Source: JAJEAD01 sp965221555
GTDB lineage: Bacteria > Pseudomonadota > Gammaproteobacteria > HK1
NCBI GenBank assembly: GCA_965221555.1
Contig: OZ244895.1
Location: 3,720,001 to 3,784,000, forward strand
Direction: 5' to 3'
DNA: 64,000 nt
Positions 42,728 through 52,008 of this stretch are shown here, piece after piece (position 1 is the stretch's first letter; each line of letters opens with the position of its first letter). The position numbers and the translations under genes are program-made. The notes beneath the pieces are model-generated. The model saw only the letters and a program-made list of their open reading frames with translations, was not told the DNA's origin and made no database searches.

Positions 42728-43753
42728 TCAGTCGTCCGCATCGAGGACGCGGAGCTGGGCGCTTGCCAGATCGTGCATCCGCACGAGGCCCAGGATCCGC
42801 CCGTTGTCATCGACCACCGGCAGGACGTACACCTTGCGCGAACCCGACTCCATGAGGCGCAGGGCCTCGACCGCGGAAGTGCCGGAACGGCAGGTGATGG
42901 GGTCCCGGCTCATGATGCCGCCCGCGGTGGCGCGCAGGAAGTGCTCCGGCCCCCGCTCGAGCCCGCGCCGGATGTCTCCGTCGGTCACGATGCCCGCGAG
43001 GCGATCGGCGGAGTCCGCGACGAGCGCAGCGCCCGCGGGCCGTTCGGACATTGCGACCAGCACCGAAGAGATGTCGGCGCCCTCACCCACCAGTGCGACC
43101 TCCGCCGGCGCCCTTCGCATCAGGTCGTCGACCCGGGAAGCGAGCAGAGCGCCCAGATTGCCGGCGGGGTGATTGCGGGCGAAGTCCTCGATGTCGAAGC
43201 CGGTGGCATCGATGAGAGCGACCACGAGCGCATCGCCCAGCGCCGCCATCGCGATGGTACTGGCGGTCGGGAGTTCCACGTCGGCAGCCTCGGGCCCGGT
43301 CTGAACGCGCAGCGTCCACTGCGCCATTCTCGCCAGCGCCGAAGGCACGCGACAGGTCATCGCGGCGATCCGGGCGCCCCGATCCTTCGCCGCGCGGGCG
43401 AGGGCGACCAGCTCGTCCGTCGCGCCGCTCTTGCTGATCGCAAGCAGCACGTCGCCGCGGCGGATCTGCCCCACCTCACCGTGCAGCCCGTCGCTGGGAA
43501 GGAGCGCAGAGGCGCGGAAGCCGATGCTCGCGAGCGTGCCCGCGATCCGCCTGGCGACGAGCCCCGACTTTCCGATTCCCGAAACGAGCACCGCGGGGTC
43601 GGCATCGGCGATGTATCCGACCATCCGCTCGAAATCAGGGTCGAGGAGATCGACCTGCGCCGCCACCGCCCTCGCCTCGGCGGTGAGCACGGCCCGCGCC
43701 ACGTCGAGGGCACGCCGCTCCGCCGCCCTCGAATTACGCGCCGCGGCTGGCAC
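42728..43753 (-). CDS. kdsD: Arabinose-5-phosphate isomerase
   Basis: 341 residues from GTG 43753. N-terminal SIS domain (VSGIGKSGLVARRIAGTLASIGF near 58-80, and SKSGATDELV), with HPAGNLG in the expected place, then two C-terminal CBS domains (MSERPAGAALVADSADRLAGIVTDGDIRR; the second with GIMSRDPITC). It converts ribulose-5-P to arabinose-5-P for Kdo synthesis. It starts only 2 bp after the dual ABC ATPase stop, so the importer and the kds genes share a transcript. Confidence 0.93.
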   Translation of the reverse strand: MPAAARNSRAAERRALDVARAVLTAEARAVAAQVDLLDPDFERMVGYIADADPAVLVSGIGKSGLVARRIAGTLASIGFRASALLPSDGLHGEVGQIRRGDVLLAISKSGATDELVALARAAKDRGARIAAMTCRVPSALARMAQWTLRVQTGPEAADVELPTASTIAMAALGDALVVALIDATGFDIEDFARNHPAGNLGALLASRVDDLMRRAPAEVALVGEGADISSVLVAMSERPAGAALVADSADRLAGIVTDGDIRRGLERGPEHFLRATAGGIMSRDPITCRSGTSAVEALRLMESGSRKVYVLPVVDDNGRILGLVRMHDLASAQLRVLDADD

Positions 43754-43755
43754 CC

Positions 43756-45579
43756 TCAGTTCCGGAAGTATGCGACCAGCTCTTCGGCGTCACGGTGACA
43801 CTCGATGAAGTGCCGATCCGTGATGGGACGATTGGGCGCCGTATGCTCGTTGCAGGTTCCGGGGATCGCGAGCGGGCAGCGATCGTAGTAGGGACAGCCG
43901 ACTTCGGTGATCTGCACCACGCGGTCGATGCCGGCCTGCACGGTGCTGGTCGCGAGCATCTCCTCCATCCACCCGACGCGCAGCTCCGGCACCGAAGAGA
44001 TCAGCAGGCGCGTATAGGGGTGGAAAGGCGGAGAGAGCACCGCATCCACCGGGCCCTTCTCGACCACCCGGCCGGCGTAGAGCACCACGATCTCGTCGGC
44101 GAACGAGGCCACGGTGGACAGATCGTGGCTGATGAACACGAAGGAAACTCCGGTGCGGTCCTTGAGGTTGCGCAGCAACTGGATGACGTTGGCGCCGACG
44201 ATGGTGTCGAGCGCGGAGGTCACCTCGTCACAGAGCAGCACCTCGGGGTCAGCGGCGAGGGCGCGCGCGAGGTTCACCCGCTGCTTCTGCCCGCCCGAAA
44301 GCTCTTCGGGGTAGCGACCCGCGAACTCGTAGGGAAGCTCGACCATCTCCAGCAGCTCGAGGACCCGCTTGCGCTTCGCCTCGCCCTTCATCCCGAGATA
44401 GAACTCGATGGGGCGGCCGAGGATCTCGTCGATGCGCTGCTTGGGATTCAGCGCGGTGTCCGCCATCTGGAACACGAACTGCACCTTGCGCAGCTCGTCG
44501 CGCTCGCGCTCGGGCACGGAGGCGGCGAGCCGGCTTCCATCGAGCATCACGTCGCCCGCAAACGCCGGGGTCAGCCCCGCCATCACGCGTGCGAGCGTGG
44601 ACTTGCCGCAACCGGACTCGCCGATCACTCCCACCACCTGGCCACGCTCGATGCTGACATCGATGTCGAAGAGCACCTTCATCGCCACGCTGCCGTCGAG
44701 CCTGCGCCCGTAGCCGGCGCTGACCTTGCGGGTCTCCAGCGCGGGCGCCGCGCGCAGGTGCTCCTCGCTCGCCGCGGCGCCCTGGCCAGCCGCGGGCGGG
44801 GGACGGACCGCCGCCATCAGGCGGCGGGTGTAGTCGTGGGTGGGCCGACTGATGACCTCGTCCGCGCTTCCCATCTCCTGGACCTCGCCCGCGTAGAGCA
44901 CGACGATGTGATCCGCGATCTGAGCCACCACCGATAGATCGTGGGTGACATAGATGGCGGCCGAGCCCTGCTCCTTGATCACCCGCTTGAACGCCTTCAA
45001 CACCTCGATCTGGGTGGTGACGTCCAGCGCGGTGGTCGGCTCGTCGAGCACGAGGAGATCCGGCTTGCCGCAGAGCGCCATCGCCGCCATCAGGCGCTGG
45101 AGCTGACCGCCCGAAACCTGGTGGGGATAGCGCCGCCCGAGCCGGTCGGGGTCCGGAAGCTCCAGGGTGCGATAGAGGTCCTCCGCCCGCCGGTCGGCTT
45201 GCTCCTGGTTCAGGATGCCGTGCAGCACCGCGGATTCCGTCACCTGCTCGCCGATGGTGAGCGCGGGATTGAAGGTGGCGGCGGCGCTCTGTGCAAGGTA
45301 GGCGACCTTCCTTCCCCGCATGTCGCGGCGCTCATCGGAGGGCATTGTGATCACGTTTCGCCCGTCCAGGCGCACCTCGCCCCCCGAGAACTCGAGTCCG
45401 GGCTTGGTGTAGCCGAGAGAGGACAATGCGATGGTGGTCTTGCCCGAGCCCGACTCTCCGATGAGAGCCATTACCTCCCCGCGCTCCACCTCGAAGCTGA
45501 CGCCCTTGACGATGGGCAGAATCTCGCCCTGGTCGTTGCGCGCCTCGATGTGCAGGTCGTCGACTTCGAGCAGCGCCAT
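43756..45579 (-). CDS. Peptide-type ABC importer, fused dual ATP-binding protein
   Basis: 607 residues from ATG 45579 (overlapping the permease stop as TGATG). Two complete ABC modules in one chain: first Walker A GESGSGKT (41-48), signature VSGGQLQR (155-162), Walker B LLVLDEPTTALD; linker about 262-283; second Walker A GESGCGKS (320-327), signature LSGGQKQRV, Walker B VLLCDEVTSALD where Val replaces the usual Pro. The C-terminus has CPYYDRCPLAIPGTCNE, the oligopeptide-transporter extension. Equivalent to YejF/GsiA-type fused ATPases. Confidence 0.9.
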   Translation of the reverse strand: MALLEVDDLHIEARNDQGEILPIVKGVSFEVERGEVMALIGESGSGKTTIALSSLGYTKPGLEFSGGEVRLDGRNVITMPSDERRDMRGRKVAYLAQSAAATFNPALTIGEQVTESAVLHGILNQEQADRRAEDLYRTLELPDPDRLGRRYPHQVSGGQLQRLMAAMALCGKPDLLVLDEPTTALDVTTQIEVLKAFKRVIKEQGSAAIYVTHDLSVVAQIADHIVVLYAGEVQEMGSADEVISRPTHDYTRRLMAAVRPPPAAGQGAAASEEHLRAAPALETRKVSAGYGRRLDGSVAMKVLFDIDVSIERGQVVGVIGESGCGKSTLARVMAGLTPAFAGDVMLDGSRLAASVPERERDELRKVQFVFQMADTALNPKQRIDEILGRPIEFYLGMKGEAKRKRVLELLEMVELPYEFAGRYPEELSGGQKQRVNLARALAADPEVLLCDEVTSALDTIVGANVIQLLRNLKDRTGVSFVFISHDLSTVASFADEIVVLYAGRVVEKGPVDAVLSPPFHPYTRLLISSVPELRVGWMEEMLATSTVQAGIDRVVQITEVGCPYYDRCPLAIPGTCNEHTAPNRPITDRHFIECHRDAEELVAYFRN

Positions 45580-46520
45580 CACAGCATCCTCTTGGCGAGG
45601 CGTCCGCCGGCATGCGCCGACACGTCGTCGACGATGAGATTGATGGAGATGGTCAGCGTCGCGATCGCCAAGGCCGGCGCGATGGGCGAGAGAGAGCCGT
45701 AGACGAGCCCTTGCAGGTTCTCCTTCACCATCGATCCCCAGTCCGAGTCGGGAGGCTGCACCCCGAGACCGAGGAAGCTCAGACTGGAGATGAACAGGAT
45801 GATGAACACCAGACGCAGGCCGAAGTCGGTGGCGAGCGGCATCGCGATGTTAGGCAGAATCTCCCGGCGGATGATCCACCACAGGCCCTCGCCTCGGGCC
45901 CTTGCCGACTCCACGAAGTCGCTCACCATCACGTCGAGGGCGAGCGCGCGGGAGATTCGGAACACGGTGGTGGCGTAGATGCACCCCGCGGTAATGATGA
46001 GGATGGGAATCGTGCTGCCGACCGCCGCGATGATCACCAGCCCCATCATGATGTGGGGAATGGAGATGAAGGCGTCGTTCACCCGACTCAAGCCCATGTC
46101 GAGCTTGGAGCCCCCCACCGCGGCGGCGATGCCGAAGATGACCCCGATGATGTAGGCGAGCACGGTCGCGGCGAAAGACACCCCGATGGTGGTGCGCGCC
46201 CCGTACACGATGCGCGAGAGCACGTCGCGGCCGAGATAGTCGGTCCCGAGCCAGTGGAAGCTGCACATGCCCTCCTCCCACTCCGAACAGAACTCCCCGG
46301 CGGGGGTGAAGCTGTCGTCGGCGACGAGGTCGGCTTCGTGGTAGGGCGCTATCCAGGGCCCGATCACGACGATCACCAGCCAGAAGCTGACGATGCCGAT
46401 CGCGACCTTGCCTACGGGCGTGAACTTGAGCTTGCGCTTGGGCGGCGCGTCCGGCAGCTCTTCGAAACTGGCGCCGGCGCTGGTGGCCGGGGCGGAGAGG
46501 CTGGCGGTTGAATCGGTCAT
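45579..46520 (-). CDS. Peptide-type ABC importer, permease (DppC type)
   Basis: 313 residues. An N-terminal Ala/Ser-rich cytoplasmic segment is followed by TM1 (VGKVAIGIVSFWLVIVVIGP), a loop, and HWLGTDYLGRDVLSRIVYGARTT, the canonical DppC motif. The EAA-like loop FVESARARGEGLWWIIRREILPN follows. Six membrane segments in all look likely. It starts 12 bp after the DppB-type stop. Confidence 0.9.
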   Translation of the reverse strand: MTDSTASLSAPATSAGASFEELPDAPPKRKLKFTPVGKVAIGIVSFWLVIVVIGPWIAPYHEADLVADDSFTPAGEFCSEWEEGMCSFHWLGTDYLGRDVLSRIVYGARTTIGVSFAATVLAYIIGVIFGIAAAVGGSKLDMGLSRVNDAFISIPHIMMGLVIIAAVGSTIPILIITAGCIYATTVFRISRALALDVMVSDFVESARARGEGLWWIIRREILPNIAMPLATDFGLRLVFIILFISSLSFLGLGVQPPDSDWGSMVKENLQGLVYGSLSPIAPALAIATLTISINLIVDDVSAHAGGRLAKRML

Positions 46521-46532
46521 GGTTTCGCTCCC

Positions 46533-47504
46533 CTACTTGGGATGCCGCAGGCGCGGATTGGACACGATCGAGGCGATGTCCGAGATGAGAATGAGCACCA
46601 CGTAGGTCGCGCAGAAGATCATCCCGCACGCCTGCACCAGGGGCATGTCGCGCACCTGCACCCCGTCCACCATGAGCTTGGCGAGTCCGGGGAAGGCGAA
46701 GATGACTTCCACGATCACCACCCCGCTCACGAGGTAGGCGAGGTTCAGCGCGATGATGTTGACGATGGGTCCGATCGCGTTGAAGAGGGCGTGGCGCAGG
46801 ATGATGCGCCGACGGGGGACTCCCTTGAGGATCGCCATCTCGATGTAGGGCGAGCTCATCACGTTCAGCACCGCGGCGCGGGTCATGCGGGCCATCTGGG
46901 CCAGCAGCACGAAGCACAGGGTCATGACGGGCAGCGACAGCGAGCGCAGCATGTGCCACACCGATTCGAAGTCGGTCATCGTGGCGATCGAGGGCAGCCA
47001 CTGGAGCTGTACCGCGAGGATCAGCACCAGCATGGTGGCGATGAAGAACTCGGGCACCGCCACCAGGCACAACGTCGTGAAGGTGACGGTGCGGTCGTAC
47101 AGGCTCGTCGGGAACATCGCGGCGAGCAGGCCGAGGGTGACGGCGAGGGGCACCGATATCGCGGCCACGATCGAGGAGAGCAGGAGGGTGTTCTGGAGAC
47201 GGGCGCCGATCAGCACCTCGATGGTGGCGCCTCCGCCGCCGGTGCCGGAGTGACCCGCAAGCGACAGACCGAGGTCGAAGGTCGCCATATCCCCCAGCCA
47301 CTCCAGGTAGCGTACCGGCGCCGACTTGTTCAACCCCAGTTTCTCGCGCAGCGCGGCAAGCGATTCGGGGGTCGCCTCCTGCCCGAGCATGATCTCCGCC
47401 ACATCGCCCGGCAGGATCTCGGTGCCGGCGAACATCACCAGCGAGACCACCCACAGCGTCACCACGCCGATGCCGAGCCGGCGCATGATCATGCGAAACA
47501 TCAT
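46533..47504 (-). CDS. Peptide-type ABC importer, permease (DppB type)
   Basis: 323 residues from ATG 47504, preceded by aaggaggga at ideal spacing; a second ATG follows immediately. N-terminal membrane segment (IGVVTLWVVSLVMFAGTEILPGD), LREKLGLNKSAPVRYLEWLGDM in the periplasmic loop, EAA-like loop YIEMAILKGVPRRRIILRHAL. First gene of this cluster; no substrate-binding protein gene lies in the 200 bp upstream or anywhere in the cluster. Confidence 0.9.
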   Translation of the reverse strand: MMFRMIMRRLGIGVVTLWVVSLVMFAGTEILPGDVAEIMLGQEATPESLAALREKLGLNKSAPVRYLEWLGDMATFDLGLSLAGHSGTGGGGATIEVLIGARLQNTLLLSSIVAAISVPLAVTLGLLAAMFPTSLYDRTVTFTTLCLVAVPEFFIATMLVLILAVQLQWLPSIATMTDFESVWHMLRSLSLPVMTLCFVLLAQMARMTRAAVLNVMSSPYIEMAILKGVPRRRIILRHALFNAIGPIVNIIALNLAYLVSGVVIVEVIFAFPGLAKLMVDGVQVRDMPLVQACGMIFCATYVVLILISDIASIVSNPRLRHPK

Positions 47505-47706
47505 AGGCTCCCTCCTTGCCCCTGATTGTTCTCCGATCCGGATGGGGGGCTCGGGCCGGCTCCGCGCAGGCGTGCCGGCCTCCGAGACCAAGGGTCCGTC
47601 CGGGCCGATCGGGGGTCGCCGCCGATGTTAGCATCCGCGGCGCGGACCGTGCGCGACGCCGCGCCGCGCGCCTCGGAGGCCGGCGCCGGCGCGCGGGGGG
47701 CGCCGC

Positions 47707-48087
47707 TCAGCGTTCCGGCTTGCCGTACAGGTAGCGGGTGTTGACCTCGGTCTCGTTCCCGTCGGGGTCGATCATGAACAGTGCGCGTCCCTCGCCGCGT
47801 TCCCCGTAGGGTCCGCGGGTGAACCAGGTGCCGCCTTCGAGGCGGCCGAGGACCTCGTCGAAGGTCTCCTCGGTGACGGTGAACGCGAAGTGCAGCGGCC
47901 CGCCGCCGCGGTGGCGACCGGTGTGGTTGTGGATCTGCAGGACCACGTGCCCGCGCTCGGTCTGCAGGTAGGTGCGCTCCGCGTCCTGTTTGTCGATCGG
48001 GATGCCGAGGACGCCGTGGTAGAAGTCGAGCGCCTTTCGCATGTCCGCCACCTGCAGAAAGATCTCTTCGATGCCGATGAAACTCAT
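47707..48087 (-). CDS. VOC (glyoxalase/bleomycin-resistance) family protein
   Basis: 126 residues from ATG 48087 with a ggggaggt ribosome-binding site. One VOC module pair: IEEIFLQVADMRKALDFYHGVLGI at the start, and HFAFTVTEETFDEVLGRL, GRALFMIDPDGNETEVNTRY in the second half; H/E positions could ligate a metal. Members are dioxygenases, glyoxalases or binding proteins; no specific role can be given. It is divergent from the CpxP/Spy-like gene. Confidence 0.85.
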   Translation of the reverse strand: MSFIGIEEIFLQVADMRKALDFYHGVLGIPIDKQDAERTYLQTERGHVVLQIHNHTGRHRGGGPLHFAFTVTEETFDEVLGRLEGGTWFTRGPYGERGEGRALFMIDPDGNETEVNTRYLYGKPER

Positions 48088-48244
48088 GGGTACCTCCCCC
48101 GCACGGAAACGATCGATTCGGTAACGAATCTTTACATCTGCGACAAAGCCGGGAAACCCGCCCCCGTCAGGATACGGGCCGTGGGTTTCGCCGAAGCGCG
48201 AGGCTCCGGTCACTTGAAACGGGACAGCGAAGGAGAGATTTGCG

Positions 48245-48802
48245 ATGAACGAAGAGCAAGCGAACGATGGACACTCGGCGAAGCGCCCGGCGAGAAAGAA
48301 AGTGCGCCTGGGGATCGTGGCGGTGGCGTTGCTCGGACTCGGCACCGTGATCGGTGTCGTGGCGACCGAGGGTCCCGGCCGCTCGGTATGGCACGGATGG
48401 AAAGATTGGAGCCACCACGGTTCCGGCATGAGCGAAGAGCGGGTGCTCGAGCGTGCGAAGCGCTTCTCCGGGCGGATACTCGACGAGGTGGACGCCTCCG
48501 ACGCCCAGCGCGACCAGATCGACGAAGTGCTCGACACCTTCGTGGCCAATGCCTGGCCTCTGCGGGAGCAGCATCGCGAGCACCGGCAGGCGCTCGTCGC
48601 CGAGCTCACCCGGGACGAGGTCAGCCGGGAGGCTCTTGAGGAGCTGCGCACGCGGGAGCTCGCCCTGGCCGACGCCCTCTCCGGAGAGCTGATGGAGGCG
48701 CTGGTCGCGGTGTCCGGCATTCTGGATGCCGAGCAGCGGGTCGCCCTCGCAGAGCACATGAGCCGCCACCGTCGCCACCACCATCACCGCGACGATCACT
48801 GA
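48245..48802 (+). CDS. Spy/CpxP-like envelope-stress or metal-responsive periplasmic protein
   Basis: 185 residues. One N-terminal membrane segment (LGIVAVALLGLGTVIGVVA, residues 22-40) makes it a membrane-anchored or exported protein; the mature part is largely alpha-helical and charged, and ends in a His-rich tail (HRRHHHHRDDH). Periplasmic helical proteins next to CpxRA-type systems usually sense or buffer metals or misfolded proteins and repress the kinase. It directly precedes the response regulator/kinase pair, from which it is separated by a strong hairpin. Family assignment rests on context and helical pattern more than on a firm motif. Confidence 0.7.
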   Translation: MNEEQANDGHSAKRPARKKVRLGIVAVALLGLGTVIGVVATEGPGRSVWHGWKDWSHHGSGMSEERVLERAKRFSGRILDEVDASDAQRDQIDEVLDTFVANAWPLREQHREHRQALVAELTRDEVSREALEELRTRELALADALSGELMEALVAVSGILDAEQRVALAEHMSRHRRHHHHRDDH

Positions 48803-48809
48803 GCGGAAC

Positions 48810-48842
48810 GGGCCGGATGGACACTCCCTGTTCATCCGGCCC
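48810..48842 (+). terminator. Strong hairpin between the CpxP-like gene and the response regulator
   Basis: GGGCCGGATG (48810-48819) pairs perfectly with CATCCGGCCC (48833-48842); the stem extends to 12 bp with one G-T pair. It begins 7 bases after the stop codon. There is no T-run, so it may be a Rho-type pause, an mRNA 3'-end stabiliser or an attenuator letting the upstream gene be expressed more than the downstream pair. Confidence 0.5.
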
Positions 48843-49008
48843 TCCCGGGCATCCGGACATGCGGTCGTCTGAAACGGGCCCGAACTCGGCCGTTTTCGCA
48901 GGCTGGGCGGCGACGCGAGCGGGCGGGATGCGATCCGCGTCCCGGGAGCCGAGCTCGCCCGGGGATGCGATAGGATGCCGCGGTGTCCAACGGCCGGAGG
49001 CCGACCGG

Positions 49009-49698
49009 GTGCCGGAGCGAGTCCTCCTCATCGAAGACGACGAACGCCTCTCCGCGATGCTCTCGGAGTACCTCGCGACCATGGGATTCGCGGCACGCAC
49101 CACGCCCGATGCCGGCTCCGGTCTTGCGGCGCTCGCCCGGGGCTCGTTCGACGCCCTGGTGCTCGACGTGATGCTCCCGGACCGCGACGGCTTCGAGGTG
49201 TGCCGCGAGGTGCGCGCCCGCTCCGACATCCCCATCCTGATGCTGACGGCGCGCGGCGACGAGACCGACCGTATCGTGGGGCTCGAACTCGGCGCCGACG
49301 ACTACCTCCCCAAACCCTTCAATCCCCGGGAGCTGGTCGCCCGTCTGCGCGCGATCCTGCGCCGCCGCCGTCCGGCCGATGCGCCCGCGACCCGCCTGCG
49401 CATCGGCGCGCTCGAGATCGATCGCGATACCCGCAACGTCACGGTCGAGGGCCGCCAGTGCGCCATGACCGGAAACCAGTTCGAGCTCCTGTGGGCGCTG
49501 GCGGAGAATGCGGGACGGGTGATGTCGCGCGACGCGCTGATGGACGCGGTGCGCGGCGAGGCGCTGGAAGCCTTCGACCGCAGCATCGATGTGCACATCT
49601 CGCGCATCCGCGCCGCGATTGAAGATACCCCGGGCAAACCCCGGCGCATCGTCACGGTGCGCGGCGCCGGCTACATGCTGGCGAGGCTCCCGGGGTGA
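49009..49698 (+). CDS. OmpR/PhoB-family response regulator (CpxR-like)
   Basis: 229 residues from GTG 49009, preceded by ggagg at good spacing. Receiver domain: acidic pocket LLIEDDERL (D10/D11), phospho-acceptor D53 in LVLDVMLPDRDG, switch Thr in LMLTARGDE, and K102 in YLPKPF. C-terminal winged-helix DNA-binding domain with NQFELLWALAENAGRVMSRDALM and RSIDVHISRIRAAI. Its stop overlaps the kinase start (GTGA). Context (CpxP-like gene before, HAMP kinase after) suggests an envelope-stress circuit. Confidence 0.93.
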   Translation: MPERVLLIEDDERLSAMLSEYLATMGFAARTTPDAGSGLAALARGSFDALVLDVMLPDRDGFEVCREVRARSDIPILMLTARGDETDRIVGLELGADDYLPKPFNPRELVARLRAILRRRRPADAPATRLRIGALEIDRDTRNVTVEGRQCAMTGNQFELLWALAENAGRVMSRDALMDAVRGEALEAFDRSIDVHISRIRAAIEDTPGKPRRIVTVRGAGYMLARLPG

Positions 49699-50999
49699 GG
49701 AAGGCGCGGCTCTACCTCCGCATCTATCTGTCCTTCATCGGCATCCTCGCGGTGTTCGCGGTGCTGGCATCGATCGGGTGGTACCTGGACTACCGAGACG
49801 ACGAGCGTCCGCGCTACTTCCAGGGGGCGGGAGTGCTGGCGATGCGCCTGTTGCCCCCACCCGGTACGCAACGGGCGGAAGCCGAGCGCGTCCTGACGGA
49901 ACTCGGGTCCCACTTCGGGGCGGAACTCGCGCTCTACGACGCGGACCGGAATCTGCTTGCGTCGACCGCCCACGGCCTGCCGGCGCCCCCGCCCTTCGTG
50001 CGACATGGCCGCTTTCTGCACGGACGCGGTCACCGCCGCGCGGTGGTGCTCGCGCTGCCCGACGGCCGCTGGCTCGTGGCCCGCCACGCGCGCCGCGGGC
50101 GGGGCGGCGAGCGGATCGACTGGCTGCCGGGGCTGGCCCTGCTCGCGGTGTGTCTGGGAGTCGGGGCCTACCCTCTCGCCCGGCGCATCACCGGTCGCCT
50201 CGAACGGCTCAAGGACCGGGTCGAGGCCCTGGGGGGCGGGGACCTGAGCGCCCGGGTCGAGGTCGAGGGAAGAGACGAGGTCGCGGATCTCGCGGAGAGC
50301 TTCAACCGCGCGGCGGAGCGCATCGAGCGCCTGGTCGAAGGGGAGCGCACCATGCTCGCGAGCGCCTCCCACGAATTGCGCACTCCGCTCGCCCGCATCC
50401 GCATGGCGACCGAACTCCTCGCGGGAAGGGACCGGCCGGAACTCACCGCCCAGATCGAGGCCGACATCGGGGAGCTGGACGGCCTTATCGAAGAGCTGCT
50501 GCTCGCGAGCCGCCTGCAAACGAGCGAACGGGTGGCGGAGGCGGAGCCGGTCGACCTGCTCGCGCTGGTGGCCGAGGAAGGCGCGCGGGTGGGTGCGACG
50601 GTGGACGGCGAAGCGGTGACTGTGAACGGCAACCGCCGCCTCCTGCGCCACCTCGTGCGCAACCTCTTCGAGAACGCCCGCCGCCACGGGGAAGAGAACA
50701 CCGTGCAGGCACGGGTGGAGCGCGCCGGCCCGCACCTTCAGGCCGAAGCACTGCTGTACGTCAGCGACCGGGGACCGGGGGTTCCGATGCGCGAACGCGA
50801 ACGCATCTTCGCACCCTTCTACCGCCCCGCCGGCATGCGCGAAAAGGGCGAAGGGGTTGGCCTCGGCCTCTACCTCGTGCGCCAGATTGCGCGTCGGCAC
50901 CGGGGCGATGTGCGCTGCGAAGCGAACCCGGGCGGCGGCGCCCGCTTCGTGGTCACGCTCGCCTCGATCGAGGCGGCGGGCCCGGAAGAGAGCGCCTGA
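49695..50999 (+). CDS. Membrane sensor histidine kinase (CpxA-like)
   Basis: 434 residues from GTG 49695. TM1 about 7-29 and TM2 about 144-162 flank a short periplasmic sensor domain (about 115 residues). HAMP about 163-215, phospho-acceptor H226 in SASHELRTPLARI, N-box LVRNLFENARRH, G-boxes DRGPGVP and GEGVGLGLYLVRQI. It phosphorylates the response regulator encoded just before it. The short sensor domain is rich in Gly/Arg and Pro and has no recognised fold. Confidence 0.93.
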   Translation: MRKARLYLRIYLSFIGILAVFAVLASIGWYLDYRDDERPRYFQGAGVLAMRLLPPPGTQRAEAERVLTELGSHFGAELALYDADRNLLASTAHGLPAPPPFVRHGRFLHGRGHRRAVVLALPDGRWLVARHARRGRGGERIDWLPGLALLAVCLGVGAYPLARRITGRLERLKDRVEALGGGDLSARVEVEGRDEVADLAESFNRAAERIERLVEGERTMLASASHELRTPLARIRMATELLAGRDRPELTAQIEADIGELDGLIEELLLASRLQTSERVAEAEPVDLLALVAEEGARVGATVDGEAVTVNGNRRLLRHLVRNLFENARRHGEENTVQARVERAGPHLQAEALLYVSDRGPGVPMRERERIFAPFYRPAGMREKGEGVGLGLYLVRQIARRHRGDVRCEANPGGGARFVVTLASIEAAGPEESA

Positions 51000-51344
51000 G
51001 GGTAACCCGCGCAAGCGATACCGATCGCCTCGCCGCCTCCGTCCGCGCTCGGGGTCGAGTACGGCGCTCCAGGCCGGCAAGCCGCTCGTCGACACCCCGG
51101 CAGCGCCGTGCTCGCAACCATGGCCATGGACTACCGAAGTAGCGCCGCGGGCGCATGGGTGCGTGCCTGCGCGGTGACGGCACGTGCGCTCTTCTTCGGC
51201 GGTCATCTGCGGGCCGGTCCGGGCTGGCATGCACTCCTGCGACTGGCCTATAGTGCGTTCCCTGGAAAAACAGCGGCTTACCCTGGATATCCTGTCCTCA
51301 GGCTGGGTATAACCTGTTGGCAAGCTGTCGACTGGGAGGAGATC
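51000..51344. other. Intergenic stretch before pyrE
   Basis: 345 bases. A TATAAC box at 51308-51313 could be a -10 element for pyrE, but no matching -35 is seen at the right distance. No hairpin plus T-run of a classical pyrE attenuator is apparent, and no repeat copy is present. Confidence 0.35.
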
Positions 51345-51986
51345 ATGCAGTCGGTGAGCGACACCGCAACTCCCGAATGGGAACGGTTGAGGGGCTTGCT
51401 GGACGAGAAGTGCCTCACCACCGACCACCCCTTCACCTTGAGCGGCGGCCAGCAGTCGGGTTTCTACTTCGACTGCAAGAAGGCCATGCTCGACGGCGAA
51501 TGCCTCACCCTCATCGCGGACGAGTTCCTGAAGATCGCAGGTGAGCTTGAGCCTGGACCCACCGCCATCGGCGGCTTGACGATGGGCGCCGACTTCATCG
51601 TCGCCGCCGTCATCCAGCGCGCTTACGAGCGCGGGCATGCCATCACCGCGGGCTCGATCGTGCGCAAGGAGGCCAAGCGCCACGGAACGAAGAGAGCGAT
51701 CGAGAACTCGCTGGACCGGGGAACCCGCATCATGGTCGTGGATGACGTGATCACGAGTGGCGCATCCACGATCATGGCTTGCGACAGCTTCGAGGAAGCC
51801 GGCTACGAGATAGTGGGCATCGCATCTCTCGTCGACCGGGAGGCCGGCGGCAGCGAGACGCTCTCGAGCAAGTACGGATGCGTCGTAAGGACCGTCTTCA
51901 GCAAACAGGATTTTCCGAGAATCACCGCGGGCGAAGGCGCCGGGGGTGGCGATCAATCATCGGAGCCTGTCTCCGCCGGCGCTTGA
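51345..51986 (+). CDS. pyrE: Orotate phosphoribosyltransferase
   Basis: 213 residues from ATG 51345 with an excellent gggaggag ribosome-binding site. OPRT features: FTLSGGQQSGFYFDCKKAM near the N-terminus and the PRPP-binding loop VVDDVITSGAST (131-142). It joins orotate and PRPP to form OMP in pyrimidine synthesis. Other type-I phosphoribosyltransferases share the PRPP loop, but the N-terminal segment favours OPRT. The protein is longer at the C-terminus (Gly/Ser-rich tail ITAGEGAGGGDQSS...). It converges with the TPP enzyme; stops are 22 bp apart. Confidence 0.8.
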   Translation: MQSVSDTATPEWERLRGLLDEKCLTTDHPFTLSGGQQSGFYFDCKKAMLDGECLTLIADEFLKIAGELEPGPTAIGGLTMGADFIVAAVIQRAYERGHAITAGSIVRKEAKRHGTKRAIENSLDRGTRIMVVDDVITSGASTIMACDSFEEAGYEIVGIASLVDREAGGSETLSSKYGCVVRTVFSKQDFPRITAGEGAGGGDQSSEPVSAGA

Positions 51987-52008
51987 GGGACCGCGGCGGC
52001 TCGCCGAT

